Origin: Phycisphaerae bacterium
Lineage (GTDB): Bacteria > Planctomycetota > Phycisphaerae > Phycisphaerales > Phycisphaeraceae
Assembly: GCA_030425705.1 (NCBI GenBank)
Contig: JAUHZU010000002.1
Location: 62,001-126,000, forward strand
Direction of reading: 5' to 3'
DNA: 64,000 bases
The position numbers and the translations under genes were made by a program. Within the stretch, counting starts at the first letter, position 1. Each line of letters starts with the position of its first letter. The notes beneath the pieces are model-generated. The model did not search any database. It was not told where the DNA came from and saw only the letters and a program-made list of their open reading frames with translations. Positions 38,340 to 46,813 of the stretch are shown piece by piece.

Positions 38340-39089
38340 TTACGGCGCATCGAAGTCCCAGACCAGCTCCTGCCGGGCATCGGGCTCGTCGAACCAGGAC
38401 TTATAGTTCACGCTGCCGATCGAGTCGGCCTGTGTCTCCTGCTTGACCGACTCGGCGTGTGCATCGGCAAACGCGACATTCGCCGCGCCGCCGTGCCGGA
38501 TGTAGACCCAAGACTCCGCGCCATGGAACGCGGTGTTTGCACCGCTGTTGATCGACAGCCCCATGTCTTTTGAGACACCGTCAAAGAAAACAGCGGTGTT
38601 GACCGGGGAGGCAAGAGACGTAATGCGGTGGAAGTCGACGTTTCCGCCCGACAGGTCCCCGAAGTTCTCGTTCATCTTGATCGTTCGGCTGCCGTTTCCG
38701 CCGGTCTGCCCGGTATCTTCACCGAATGTATCGTAGATCGGGTCCTGCTTGAACTCGTTGTAGTTGCGCTCGGAGGCGCTGCTGTAGTCGTCCTCGCTGA
38801 GTTGGCCGAGGTAGTCGTCAAGTGCGTTGAACCACAGCGCATCGAAGCGTTTGCTCCCGAGGTCGCTGTCTTGGAACGGCTGGGGGAACGAGCCCTCGAA
38901 GTCGACGTTGTACATCTGGGTCGCGGTCGCCAGCGACCTGTGGTGGCTCAGGCACTTCGCTGCCCGGGCCGACCGCCGGGCCGCGCCGAGGGCGGGCAGG
39001 AGGATGGCGATGAGGACGCCGATGATGGCGACGACGACCAGCATCTCGATCAGGGTGAAGCCGGCGGGTCGCTGTGGGGTGGGTCGCAT
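38340..39089 (-). CDS. Type II secretion/type IV prepilin-like protein
   Basis: The 249-residue protein has the class III prepilin signal: GFTLIEMLVVVAIIGVLIAI, with Glu+5 after the processed Phe, followed by a soluble domain that ends with HGGAANVAFADAHAES, the G/DG...H pattern that planctomycete prepilins carry. A prepilin peptidase would cleave it after the Gly before assembly. GGAG sits about 7 nt before ATG 39089. A second protein of this kind is at 52702. Confidence 0.85.
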   Translation of the reverse strand: MRPTPQRPAGFTLIEMLVVVAIIGVLIAILLPALGAARRSARAAKCLSHHRSLATATQMYNVDFEGSFPQPFQDSDLGSKRFDALWFNALDDYLGQLSEDDYSSASERNYNEFKQDPIYDTFGEDTGQTGGNGSRTIKMNENFGDLSGGNVDFHRITSLASPVNTAVFFDGVSKDMGLSINSGANTAFHGAESWVYIRHGGAANVAFADAHAESVKQETQADSIGSVNYKSWFDEPDARQELVWDFDAP

Positions 39090-39292
39090 CGTGGGCTCCG
39101 GAGAGGGCGTTCGGCGGCGGGTTGCAGGCAGGAAGCAGGGGGTCGGCCGGTGTGGCCGCCTCCTTATGGGTAGGGACTGATTGTATCCCGGTACACAGGG
39201 TCGGGTCCACGCATTTCGGTGAGAGACCGGACACCCCGGTGTGTCAGGCAGGAAACGTCCCAAAATCTCAACGGTGAGCCGGGTCGCGGGTG

Positions 39293-39320
39293 TTGAACCC
39301 CACGCGGGCCTCGCTACACT
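39293..39320 (+). promoter_or_regulatory. Promoter of tRNA-Met
   Basis: TTGAAC (39293-39298), a 16-bp spacer and TACACT (39315-39320) lie 14 bp before the tRNA. The preceding GCGGGTGTTG is identical to that at the tRNA-Ser promoter. Confidence 0.65.
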
Positions 39321-39334
39321 ATGGGGCTCACCCC

Positions 39335-39407
39335 GGCGACGTAGCTCAGTTGGTAGAGCAGGGGATTCATAAGCCCCGGGTCACAGGTTCGAGTCCTGTC
39401 GTCGCCA
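39335..39407 (+). tRNA. tRNA-Met (CAT), elongator type
   Basis: The acceptor stem GGCGACG/CGTCGCC pairs fully, the D-arm is GCTC...GAGC, the anticodon loop is TTCATAA and the T-arm ACAGG TTCGAGT CCTGT. A G1-C72 pair (not mismatched) argues for elongator rather than initiator tRNA. A CAT anticodon could also be tRNA-Ile2. The 3' CCA is not encoded. The anticodon stem has one A-G mismatch at its base. Confidence 0.92.
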
Positions 39408-39410
39408 TTG

Positions 39411-39443
39411 CCGCCCCGCGCCAGCACCCGGGGCGGTTTTTTT
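39411..39443 (+). terminator. Intrinsic terminator of tRNA-Met
   Basis: CCGCCCCG (39411-39418) pairs with CGGGGCGG (39429-39436), then seven T. It lies just after the tRNA. Confidence 0.9.
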
Positions 39444-39658
39444 GGCCGGTACCCCCGCCGCCACCCTGCCCCTTCGGGTGATTTTCGGACGCTACGGCGA
39501 TTCGAGGCGGTGGATACGGGCCAACCCTATACACTCTTGCCGCTTGGTGTAACTGCCTGAGCCGTGCGTGGCCGGGCATCGAACACGGCTCCGGGTCGGG
39601 TCCCCGCTTGCGGGAGGTTTCGCGACCCGGACAGACCTTCTACATAAGGAACGACGAC

Positions 39659-40699
39659 ATGGCTGGATGGCAATGGATACTGGCACAGGCCGATGGCGCG
39701 GAGGCCGAGCCCCCGGCCGACGCGGGTGGCGCGGATGCGGGCGGGGCCGATGCCGCGGTGGACGGCGCTGCAGACGCGGCGGGCGCCGCGGCCGGCGGGG
39801 TGGACCCGGCGAACCCGGACTCGCTCTCGGCCGCCGGCGAGGCGGCGAAGCAGGACGCGATGAACGCATGGGACGGCCTGATGTCCGGCGACGTGGGGGC
39901 GGCGATGCCGCTCTTCGAGAAGTACCTCTTCCCCGCGCTGATCGCGCTGGCGATCCTGATCATCGCGTACTTCGTGGGTAAGTTCCTGTCCCGCACCGCC
40001 AGCGCACCGATTACCCGCCGGGTCGACGCGACGCTGGGCAAGTTCATCGGCAAGCTGATCTTCTATGCGATCATGATCTTCGCGCTGCTCGGCGTGCTCG
40101 GTCGGTACGGCATCAGTGTCGCCGGCTTCGCGGCCGTCCTCGCCGCCGCGGGCTTCGCGATCGCGATGGCGTTCCAGGGCACGCTGGGCAACTTTGCGGC
40201 CGGCATCATGCTCCTGGTCTTCCGCCCGTTTAAGGTCGGCGACGTCATCAACGCCGCGGGCATCACCGCTAAGGTCGACGCGATCGACCTGTTCACCACG
40301 ACATTCGACACCCCCGACAACCGCCGCATCATAGTGCCCAACGGCCAGATCGCCGGCGGCACCATCGAGAACATCTCGTTCCACACCCAGCGCCGCGTCG
40401 ACGTCACTACCGGTGCCGACTACAGCGCGTCGATCGACGAGACCCGCAAGGCCCTCGAAAAGGCCGCCGAGTCCCTCGGCGACAAGATGATCCAGGGCGA
40501 AGGCCGGGGTTACCAGATCGTCCTCGGCGACCTGGGCGATTCGAGCGTCAACTGGACCGTCCGTTTCTGGTGCAACGCGGCGGACTTCTGGGGCGTCAAG
40601 GAAGCCCTCACCCGCGCGGTGAAGATGCACCTGGACGAGGCCGGCATCGGTATCCCGTTCCCGCAGATGGACGTCCACCTCACCAAGAGCGACGACTAA
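39659..40699 (+). CDS. MscS-type mechanosensitive channel
   Basis: The 346-residue protein has an Ala/Gly/Asp-rich N-terminal segment (residues 10-60) where a signal or disordered region would be, then TM1 (PALIALAILIIAYFVGKFL), TM2 and the pore helix with AGFAIAMAFQGTLGNFAAGIMLL, a close match to the MscS TM3 with its Gly/Ala packing. The beta domain RPFKVGDVI...VPNGQI and the mixed C-terminus follow. It releases solutes during hypo-osmotic shock. ATG 39659 is preceded by AAGGA. The N-terminal extension is longer than in E. coli MscS. Confidence 0.9.
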   Translation: MAGWQWILAQADGAEAEPPADAGGADAGGADAAVDGAADAAGAAAGGVDPANPDSLSAAGEAAKQDAMNAWDGLMSGDVGAAMPLFEKYLFPALIALAILIIAYFVGKFLSRTASAPITRRVDATLGKFIGKLIFYAIMIFALLGVLGRYGISVAGFAAVLAAAGFAIAMAFQGTLGNFAAGIMLLVFRPFKVGDVINAAGITAKVDAIDLFTTTFDTPDNRRIIVPNGQIAGGTIENISFHTQRRVDVTTGADYSASIDETRKALEKAAESLGDKMIQGEGRGYQIVLGDLGDSSVNWTVRFWCNAADFWGVKEALTRAVKMHLDEAGIGIPFPQMDVHLTKSDD

Positions 40700-40786
40700 A
40701 CCCCGCGGCTTCCACAAACGTATTCACCGGCGGGGCGGCGCTTGCCGCCCCGCCCTTTTCACCCCCTCCCAAGGATGACTCAAGCG

Positions 40787-41752
40787 ATGAAGTTCTCTCT
40801 GCCCATGACCACCGCCGCCCTGCTGCTGTCGGCCTGCGGCGCGGCCCAGGCCGAAACCATCACCCTGGTGGACGGCGACGTGATCAACGCCCCCATCACC
40901 GCGAGCGACGACACGTCGATCACCATCAACCACCCGACGCTGGGCGAGCTGACGATCCCCCGCCTCAAGGTCGCGTCGATCCACGACGATGCGGACGCCC
41001 TGGCCGAGGCCCGCGCGGCGCAGGAAGAGGCCGAGGCCGCCGAGGCCCTCGCCGCCGAGCGCGCCGCGGACGACGGCATCTTCGGCACGGGCCTGCTCCA
41101 GGGCTGGACCCGCCGGATTTCCCTGGGCATCAACGGTGCCGAGGGCAACTCCCGCAACACCAACATCCGCGCCAACTTCAACGCGGGCTACGAGGACGAC
41201 GAAGACCGCTGGGCCTTTGACATGCTCTACCGCGTGTCGCGCGCCAGCGGCGCGACCACCGAGAACCGCTTCCAGGCCGAGCTCACTAAGGACTGGTTGA
41301 TGCCCGGCGAGGACTACTTCTACTGGGCCAACGCCAAGTTCGAGTGGGACGACTTCGAGGTCTGGGATAACCGCATCAGCGGGTTCGTCGGCATCGGCTA
41401 CCAGTTCATCGACAACGACACTTGGGACGTCCGCGGCCGGGCCGGTGTCGGCGGCAACCAGACCAACGGCGGCGGTACCAACGAGTTCACCGCCGAGGCG
41501 TTCCTCGGCGTCGAGGTCGACTACGCCATCTCCGACAAGCAGTCGGTCGCCTTCACCAACTACCTCTACCCCTCGCTCGAAGACGGCGGGGAGTTCCGCA
41601 ACATCACCACCCTCGGCTGGCAGATCGAGATCGACCAGGACAAGGGCATGTCGCTTGAACTGGGCGTTGCCAACGAGCACGACTCGGCCGCCCCCGCTGG
41701 CTTCAAGAAGAACGACTTCACCTACTACATCGCGCTGGTCTGGGACTTCTAA
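40787..41752 (+). CDS. DUF481 outer membrane protein
   Basis: The 321-residue product has a signal peptide (MKFSLPMTTAALLLSACGAAQA), a short periplasmic beta region (TITLVDGDVINAPITASDD), an Ala/Glu-rich helix (residues about 70-90) and a beta-barrel-like C-terminal domain. The latter has alternating aromatics and ends YYIALVWDF, a terminal Phe typical of outer membrane barrels. DUF481 (YdiY-like) proteins are outer membrane proteins of unknown role, sometimes salt induced. The ATG at 40787 has AAGGA 11 nt upstream; an ATG at 40775 is an alternative. Confidence 0.78.
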   Translation: MKFSLPMTTAALLLSACGAAQAETITLVDGDVINAPITASDDTSITINHPTLGELTIPRLKVASIHDDADALAEARAAQEEAEAAEALAAERAADDGIFGTGLLQGWTRRISLGINGAEGNSRNTNIRANFNAGYEDDEDRWAFDMLYRVSRASGATTENRFQAELTKDWLMPGEDYFYWANAKFEWDDFEVWDNRISGFVGIGYQFIDNDTWDVRGRAGVGGNQTNGGGTNEFTAEAFLGVEVDYAISDKQSVAFTNYLYPSLEDGGEFRNITTLGWQIEIDQDKGMSLELGVANEHDSAAPAGFKKNDFTYYIALVWDF

Positions 41753-41790
41753 GACCCGGGCGCGACACCAACTGGGAATCCACAGAAGAG

Positions 41791-41820
41791 AAGCCCACGC
41801 CGACACGGCGTGGGCTTATT
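41791..41820. terminator. Terminator after DUF481 gene (recurrent stem)
   Basis: AAGCCCACGCCG pairs with CGGCGTGGGCTT around a 3-nt loop, followed by ATTATT. The stem is the same as that at 23755. It lies between convergent genes. Confidence 0.8.
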
Positions 41821-41872
41821 ATTGATTGGCCTTCTGGTTTCAGATGCTTCGCAGGCCCGGCGCGGCGTAGCA

Positions 41873-44800
41873 TCAGAACGCGAGTTCGACCACCGCGTCG
41901 GGGTCGTTCGTGACCGACTGGCCTCGGACCGCCCGGCGTGCGCCGGTGTCGGGCTCACTGACGACGACGCTGTACGTGCCGTCCTCGAACACCGCGGGGC
42001 GGAACACATCCCCCTTGATCCGCAGGGCGTAGACGAGTTCGCCGGTGCCCTCGTGGATGACGTGGATCACCGGGTCCGTCAGCCCCGTCACCCTCACCGT
42101 AGGCAGGTAGCCCGCGAGCTCCTTCGCGTAGTTGTCCGCCTGCTCGATCAAACGTGGCCAGCCGGCGTACTGCTGCGACGGGTCGGTGGGGTCGGCCGAC
42201 CTCGGCCAGCACTGTACGTCGTAGGCGCGTTCGTCCTTGCGGATCACCACGATGCCGTAGCCCGGCATGTTGTCGTGCAGCAGCGGCCAGTTCGTGCCCA
42301 TGTCCCGGCCGGGGTTGCTCGCGGCGTACACCGTCACTAGGTTCTTGAACCCGTCTTCGCGGTGCCCCATGAACTGCTCGTTGCTCGGCCATGCGTAGGG
42401 CCCGGGGCACTCGGGTGCCCAGGCCCGCGGGTACGCGTTCGCCACGCTCGGCACACACAGCGACCACACCGCGTCCTCGTGCGCATCGATCCCGTGGTGC
42501 ACCAGCGAACCGAGGTGCTGGTCCCCCGCGATGTGGAACGCGAACGCACGGCGGAGCTCGCGCAACGCCTTGTTCCGGCCGGTCTGCGGCCAGCCGTTGC
42601 TGTCCAGGTCCGCGATCAGGTAGCTCAGCCCGCCGCCGTGGTGCGTCGCCATGTTTGCGAAGATCGTCTGGCTCAGCGCCACCTTCATGTCCGCGCCCTG
42701 CCAGTCGCCCGCCCAGTGGTTCAGGAACGACAACTGACGATCCCCGAGCAGCACCAGGCCCGGCAGGTCGAGGTCGGCGGTGTCGAACTCGGCGTTGTTG
42801 TAGTGGTCCGGCCGACCCGTACCCGACGGGGGCAGGCCGTGGTCGGCGCAGCCGCTCTTGAACATCCGGTCCGCGATCACGGCGAAGCTCACCCGGCCGT
42901 ACAGCATGTCCGTGTAGTACACGCTGATGCCCTGCTCGATCGGCGTCGGGTCGTACGGGTCGGGCAGGTGGCTTGTCTGCGTCCGGTGCACCACATTCAC
43001 AAACCCCGGCGCATGCACGTACCCGCCGGTGTTGTCACGCCCCGGCGCGGGCCGCCCGCCCTCGCCCCAGACGTTGCCCTGGTACACGTCGTGGTCGTCG
43101 GGGATCGTCACCGTCGGGATGTCGGCCGTGATGTCGCGGTACGCCCAGCACCACAGCAGCCACTTGTACAGGTAGTCGATCTCGATGTGTGCTCGGTCGG
43201 CGAAGCTCGGGCTTCCGCCCTCGTAGATCTGGTCGCCAGAGAAAAACAACACGTCCGGGTCGTGCTGCACCACGCGCTCGACCAGGTCGTGGTGCGGGAA
43301 GAACGTGATGTCCTTCCAGTTGCTGCGGTTGCCCCAGGGCATATTGATGTTGCCGGTAAACGCCGCGACCGTGATGTCCGGCTGGTCCACGGGGTCCCGG
43401 CGGACCGTGCCCGGCCAGGTGTAGGCGTAGGCCCGGCCCGCCGATACGGGCATCGTGTACCGGACGCGGTAGTCGTGGTCGGCCGAGTCGTCCCAGCCCG
43501 CGACACGGAACTGCGCGGTCCAGCTCTGAGTATCCAACTCGGCCGTATCAATCGTCACCCACCGCCCGGACCGGCGCACCTGCAGCTCTACGCTGCGCGG
43601 CGCGTCTTCACCCATCGGCAGGAACTGGGCGGTCATCTTCAGCACGCCGCGCGACAGCGTGTGCTGCGCACACGCGATCGGGCCGAACGTTTGCCCCGGA
43701 CGCTGCGAGACGCCCGCCCCCGCGATCGTCCAGCCCTCAAACGCGTACAGCGCCGGCTCGAGACCCGGCCCGCGCGTCCCCGGGTGCGACACGACCGCGA
43801 CATTCCCAAGCAGCCGGTCCGCATCGATCATCTTGGCCGCAGCACCGATGACCTCACCCGTCGCGGGGTCCGTCGCCGTCACCGTCAGTGCGACCCGCCC
43901 GTTCGCGGCCGGCTCGGCCTCCAGCACCAGATCGACAACGCTCGGTACCCCTTCGAGCGAAGGCGCATCAACCTCGCCATCGGCATCAAAGCCGCGCGTC
44001 ACCCAGAACTCCGCGACCGATGTCGCCGGTTGGGGCCGCTGGGCCGAGTGCGCCTCGAGCATGACATACCTCGCCTCGACCTCTTCAAATGACACCCGCT
44101 GCGGGGCCTCTGTATTCGGGAACGTCCCCTGCGCCAGCAGTTCGCTCCACGTCCGCGCATCATCGCTGACTTTGATGCGGTAGCGCCCGACACGGCCCGA
44201 GTCGCTCTCCTGCCGGGGCAGGTAGGCGATGCCATCGAACGCGGTCGGTTCTCCCAGGTCGATGACCAGCGCGTGCGGGTGTTCGTCGCGCTGCTCGCGG
44301 TAGCGGGTGTGCCAGAACGTAGCCGGGTCGCCATCGATGGCCAGGCCCGGTGCACCGTCGGGCTCTTCGCTGTCCGCCGCGGCCCGCCAACCCTCTCGGG
44401 ACAGCGCGCCTGCCGGGTCCGCGAAAGACGAAGCGCCGCCCGCTGCGCCGAGTGTCCATGCGGCTTCGTTGTCCACGATGAAGCACCCGCCCGCCGCATT
44501 GATGCCGACAAACAGCCCGCCGCCGTACGCCTGCCACTCGTGCACGAGCGCCGCCGCGCGGTAGTCCATCTCGCCCCGCCCCACCCCAACCAGGAAACCG
44601 CCCCCGCCATCGGGCGCTGCCTCGCCCTCACTGGTGAGCGTCACGCGCGCCGCGACACGCAGCGGCCGACCCGCGTCCTCCACCTGCCGCGTCAGGTCAT
44701 GCACGGTCCGCACGCCCAGCCAGCCCTGGGGACAGACACAGACGATCCGCCCGTCTTCAAACCGCCAGTCGTGCAGCCGGTTGCCCCAATACCTCGGCCC

Positions 44801-44941
44801 GAGCCAGTGCCGAACACCGATCTCGGGCGCGACCGGCCCACGGTTCTGGGCGGTCGGTTGGCCCGTCCCGGTTGAGGCGCAGCCCGCCAGCAGGACGGCC
44901 ACACCGATCAGGAGGGTTGGCATCGCTCGCATCCGCAGCAT
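41873..44941 (-). CDS. PhoD-like phosphatase lipoprotein with discoidin-type domain
   Basis: The 1022-residue lipoprotein (signal MLRMRAMPTLLIGVAVLLAGC) has a large N-terminal part containing an F5/8 type C-like domain at about residues 190-320 (FDGIAYLPRQ, ARYVMLEAHSA). This is followed by a PhoD-like metallophosphatase domain from about residue 520: NINMPWGNRSNW, DVLFFSGDQIYEGG, PTVTIPDDHDVYQGNVWGEGG and HIAGDQHLGSLVHHG with metal-ligand Asp/His. Known PhoD enzymes hydrolyse phosphodiesters and monoesters. The glycan-binding-like front end suggests surface polymers as targets. AAGGAAG precedes the ATG. The gene has the tRNA-Ser promoter region upstream of it. Confidence 0.8.
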   Translation of the reverse strand: MLRMRAMPTLLIGVAVLLAGCASTGTGQPTAQNRGPVAPEIGVRHWLGPRYWGNRLHDWRFEDGRIVCVCPQGWLGVRTVHDLTRQVEDAGRPLRVAARVTLTSEGEAAPDGGGGFLVGVGRGEMDYRAAALVHEWQAYGGGLFVGINAAGGCFIVDNEAAWTLGAAGGASSFADPAGALSREGWRAAADSEEPDGAPGLAIDGDPATFWHTRYREQRDEHPHALVIDLGEPTAFDGIAYLPRQESDSGRVGRYRIKVSDDARTWSELLAQGTFPNTEAPQRVSFEEVEARYVMLEAHSAQRPQPATSVAEFWVTRGFDADGEVDAPSLEGVPSVVDLVLEAEPAANGRVALTVTATDPATGEVIGAAAKMIDADRLLGNVAVVSHPGTRGPGLEPALYAFEGWTIAGAGVSQRPGQTFGPIACAQHTLSRGVLKMTAQFLPMGEDAPRSVELQVRRSGRWVTIDTAELDTQSWTAQFRVAGWDDSADHDYRVRYTMPVSAGRAYAYTWPGTVRRDPVDQPDITVAAFTGNINMPWGNRSNWKDITFFPHHDLVERVVQHDPDVLFFSGDQIYEGGSPSFADRAHIEIDYLYKWLLWCWAYRDITADIPTVTIPDDHDVYQGNVWGEGGRPAPGRDNTGGYVHAPGFVNVVHRTQTSHLPDPYDPTPIEQGISVYYTDMLYGRVSFAVIADRMFKSGCADHGLPPSGTGRPDHYNNAEFDTADLDLPGLVLLGDRQLSFLNHWAGDWQGADMKVALSQTIFANMATHHGGGLSYLIADLDSNGWPQTGRNKALRELRRAFAFHIAGDQHLGSLVHHGIDAHEDAVWSLCVPSVANAYPRAWAPECPGPYAWPSNEQFMGHREDGFKNLVTVYAASNPGRDMGTNWPLLHDNMPGYGIVVIRKDERAYDVQCWPRSADPTDPSQQYAGWPRLIEQADNYAKELAGYLPTVRVTGLTDPVIHVIHEGTGELVYALRIKGDVFRPAVFEDGTYSVVVSEPDTGARRAVRGQSVTNDPDAVVELAF

Positions 44942-45032
44942 GGTCTTCCTTTAGGAATGTAGGTTTCGTTGAATCTCGCGGCGTCAGGGCAGGCACGCCG
45001 TGCGCGACAGGTCCCGCGTGACCGAGCGGGTG

Positions 45033-45060
45033 TTGCCCGCCTCATCGGGGCTGCTACAAT
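45033..45060 (+). promoter_or_regulatory. Promoter of tRNA-Ser
   Basis: TTGCCC (45033-45038), a 16-bp spacer and TACAAT (45055-45060). The tRNA starts 39 bp after the -10. Confidence 0.65.
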
Positions 45061-45098
45061 AACCGATCGCCGGGGCCGGCCACGCCGAGCCCCCCTCT

Positions 45099-45188
45099 GG
45101 AGAGGTGGCCGAGCGGCTGAAGGCAACGGTTTGCTAAATCGTCGTAGTGGTTATACCGCTACCGCGGGTTCGAATCCCGCCCTCTCCG
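45099..45188 (+). tRNA. tRNA-Ser (GCT)
   Basis: Class II tRNA of 90 nt. The acceptor stem GGAGAGG/CCTCTCC pairs fully, the anticodon GCT lies in TTTGCTAAA (45133-45135), a long variable arm follows (GTCGTAGTGGTTATACCGCTAC), the T-arm is GCGGG TTCGAAT CCCGC, and the discriminator is G. The 3' CCA is not encoded. Confidence 0.95.
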
Positions 45189-45195
45189 CTTCCAA

Positions 45196-45249
45196 AACGC
45201 CGCAAGTCCTCTGCTTTTGGGCTTGAGGCGTTGTTCTTTGGGCGGCTTC
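45196..45249 (+). terminator. Probable terminator after tRNA-Ser
   Basis: An imperfect stem AACGCC-CAAG-CC pairs with GG-CTTG-GGCGTT around TCTGCTTTT, followed by TTCTTT. Confidence 0.55.
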
Positions 45250-45272
45250 CGTCTGAGATTGCGGCATGACAT

Positions 45273-46775
45273 TCAGGCAAGGATGTCGTGGATCACGTGG
45301 CCGTGGACATCGGTGAGTCGGCGTTCGATGCCGTTGTTGTAGTAGCTCAGGCGTTCGTGGTCGAGGCCCAGGAGGTGCAGGATCGTTGCGTGCAGGTCGT
45401 GGACCTCACAGATGTTCTCCGCGGCCTTGTGCCCGAAGGGGTCGGTCGCGCCGTAGCTGTGGGCCCGCTTCACACCGGCACCCGCGAGCCAGGCGGTAAA
45501 CCCCCCGGGGTTGTGGTCCCGGCCGGAGGCACCCTTCTGGAACGTGGGCATCCGGCCGAACTCGGTCGTAAAGACGACGAGGGTTTCCTCGAGCAGGCCG
45601 CGGCGCTTGAGGTCCTTGAGCAGTGCGGCGGCGGGCTGGTCGAGGATCTGGGCGTGTTTGTTGTATTGGTTCTGCAGGTCTCGGTGGCCGTCCCAGTTGC
45701 CGACGCCCTCGCCCATCGCGTAGGCACCGTTGAACAGCTGCACGAACCGGACACCTCGTTCGATCAGCCGGCGGGCGAGGATGCAGTTACGCGCGAAGCC
45801 GGCCTTGGTCTGGTCGGTGCTGTCCGCCCCGTAGAGGGCGAGGGTCTCGCGGCTTTCGGTCGAGAGGTCGGTGACGCCGGGGACGGTGGACTGCATGCGC
45901 GCGGCGAGTTCGTAGCTGGCGATACGCGCGCTCAATTCGGTATCGCCGGGGAACTGCTCGAGGTGGCGTTCGTTGAGCCGGCGGAGCAGGTCGCGGGAAG
46001 CGCGGTCGGTGGCGGCGTCGATGCCGGCGGGCCGGCCGAGGTTGTCGATCGGGCGCTCGGCGTTGAACGGGGTCCCCTGGTAGACGGCGGGGAGGAAGCC
46101 GTTGCCCCAGTTGTTCCCACTGGCCTGGGGGACGCCTCGCGGATCGCAGATCGCGACGAAGGCGGGCAGGGACTGGCTCTCGGTGCCCAGGGCGTAGGTG
46201 GCCCAGGACCCCATGGAAGGGAAACCGTCGAGCGTGAAGCCCGTGGACATGAGGTTCTCGCCCGGGCCGTGCGTATTGGTCTTCCCGGTGAGCGAGTGGA
46301 TAAAGCACATCTCGTCGACCAACTCGCCCAGGTGCGGCAGCAGGTCGCTGGTCATCTTGCCCGACTCGCCGCGCGGGCGGAACCGCCAGGGGCTTTTGGC
46401 CAGGTTGCCGTTCTCGCCCTGGAACGTGACGAGGTTGTCGGCCCCGGGCATCGGCGTGTCGTGGTAGCGGATGAGTTCCGGCTTGTAATCGAACGTGTCG
46501 ATGTGGCTGAGCGCGCCCGAGCAGAAGATGACGATCACGTTCTTCGCACGCGGCGCGAAGTGCGCCGGCCGGGGCGCGTGCGGCGCGGCGGGATCGATCC
46601 GTGGGCGGATCGGCCCCTTGCCGGTGCGAGCCGTCGTGCTGCCCAGCACCCCCTCCGTGCCGAGCAGGTAGGCCAGCGCGATCGAGCCGAGCCCCGCCCC
46701 ACCCTTGGCGAGGAACGACCGGCGGTCCAGCATAATCTGCCCATTCGGCGTGAGCAGCCGTGGGTCATCAGCCAT
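45273..46775 (-). CDS. DUF1501 secreted protein (Tat-like signal)
   Basis: The 500-residue protein belongs to DUF1501, distantly related to alkaline phosphatase/sulfatase folds and abundant in planctomycetes. Its N-terminus, [15 protein letters not shown], is a twin-arginine-like signal. The body has [37 protein letters not shown] and the [17 protein letters not shown] motif near the C-terminus. The upstream gene, 38 bp away, encodes a cytochrome-domain DUF1549/DUF1553 protein, the usual partner. These pairs are thought to act in surface polymer degradation, but their biochemistry is not known. Confidence 0.85.
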   Translation of the reverse strand: MADDPRLLTPNGQIMLDRRSFLAKGGAGLGSIALAYLLGTEGVLGSTTARTGKGPIRPRIDPAAPHAPRPAHFAPRAKNVIVIFCSGALSHIDTFDYKPELIRYHDTPMPGADNLVTFQGENGNLAKSPWRFRPRGESGKMTSDLLPHLGELVDEMCFIHSLTGKTNTHGPGENLMSTGFTLDGFPSMGSWATYALGTESQSLPAFVAICDPRGVPQASGNNWGNGFLPAVYQGTPFNAERPIDNLGRPAGIDAATDRASRDLLRRLNERHLEQFPGDTELSARIASYELAARMQSTVPGVTDLSTESRETLALYGADSTDQTKAGFARNCILARRLIERGVRFVQLFNGAYAMGEGVGNWDGHRDLQNQYNKHAQILDQPAAALLKDLKRRGLLEETLVVFTTEFGRMPTFQKGASGRDHNPGGFTAWLAGAGVKRAHSYGATDPFGHKAAENICEVHDLHATILHLLGLDHERLSYYNNGIERRLTDVHGHVIHDILA

Positions 46776-46813
46776 CGCTAGCCCCTTCGCGGGTGTCCTG
46801 GTCAGTCATGGCC

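Noticed and set aside
39528-39535. TATACACT as a promoter for mscS
   Set aside because: The -10 looks good, but the DNA 16-17 bp upstream has no TTGAC-like element.
42362-44092. 576-codon open frame opposite the PhoD-like gene
   Set aside because: Antisense shadow of a gene with a clear lipoprotein signal and phosphatase motifs.
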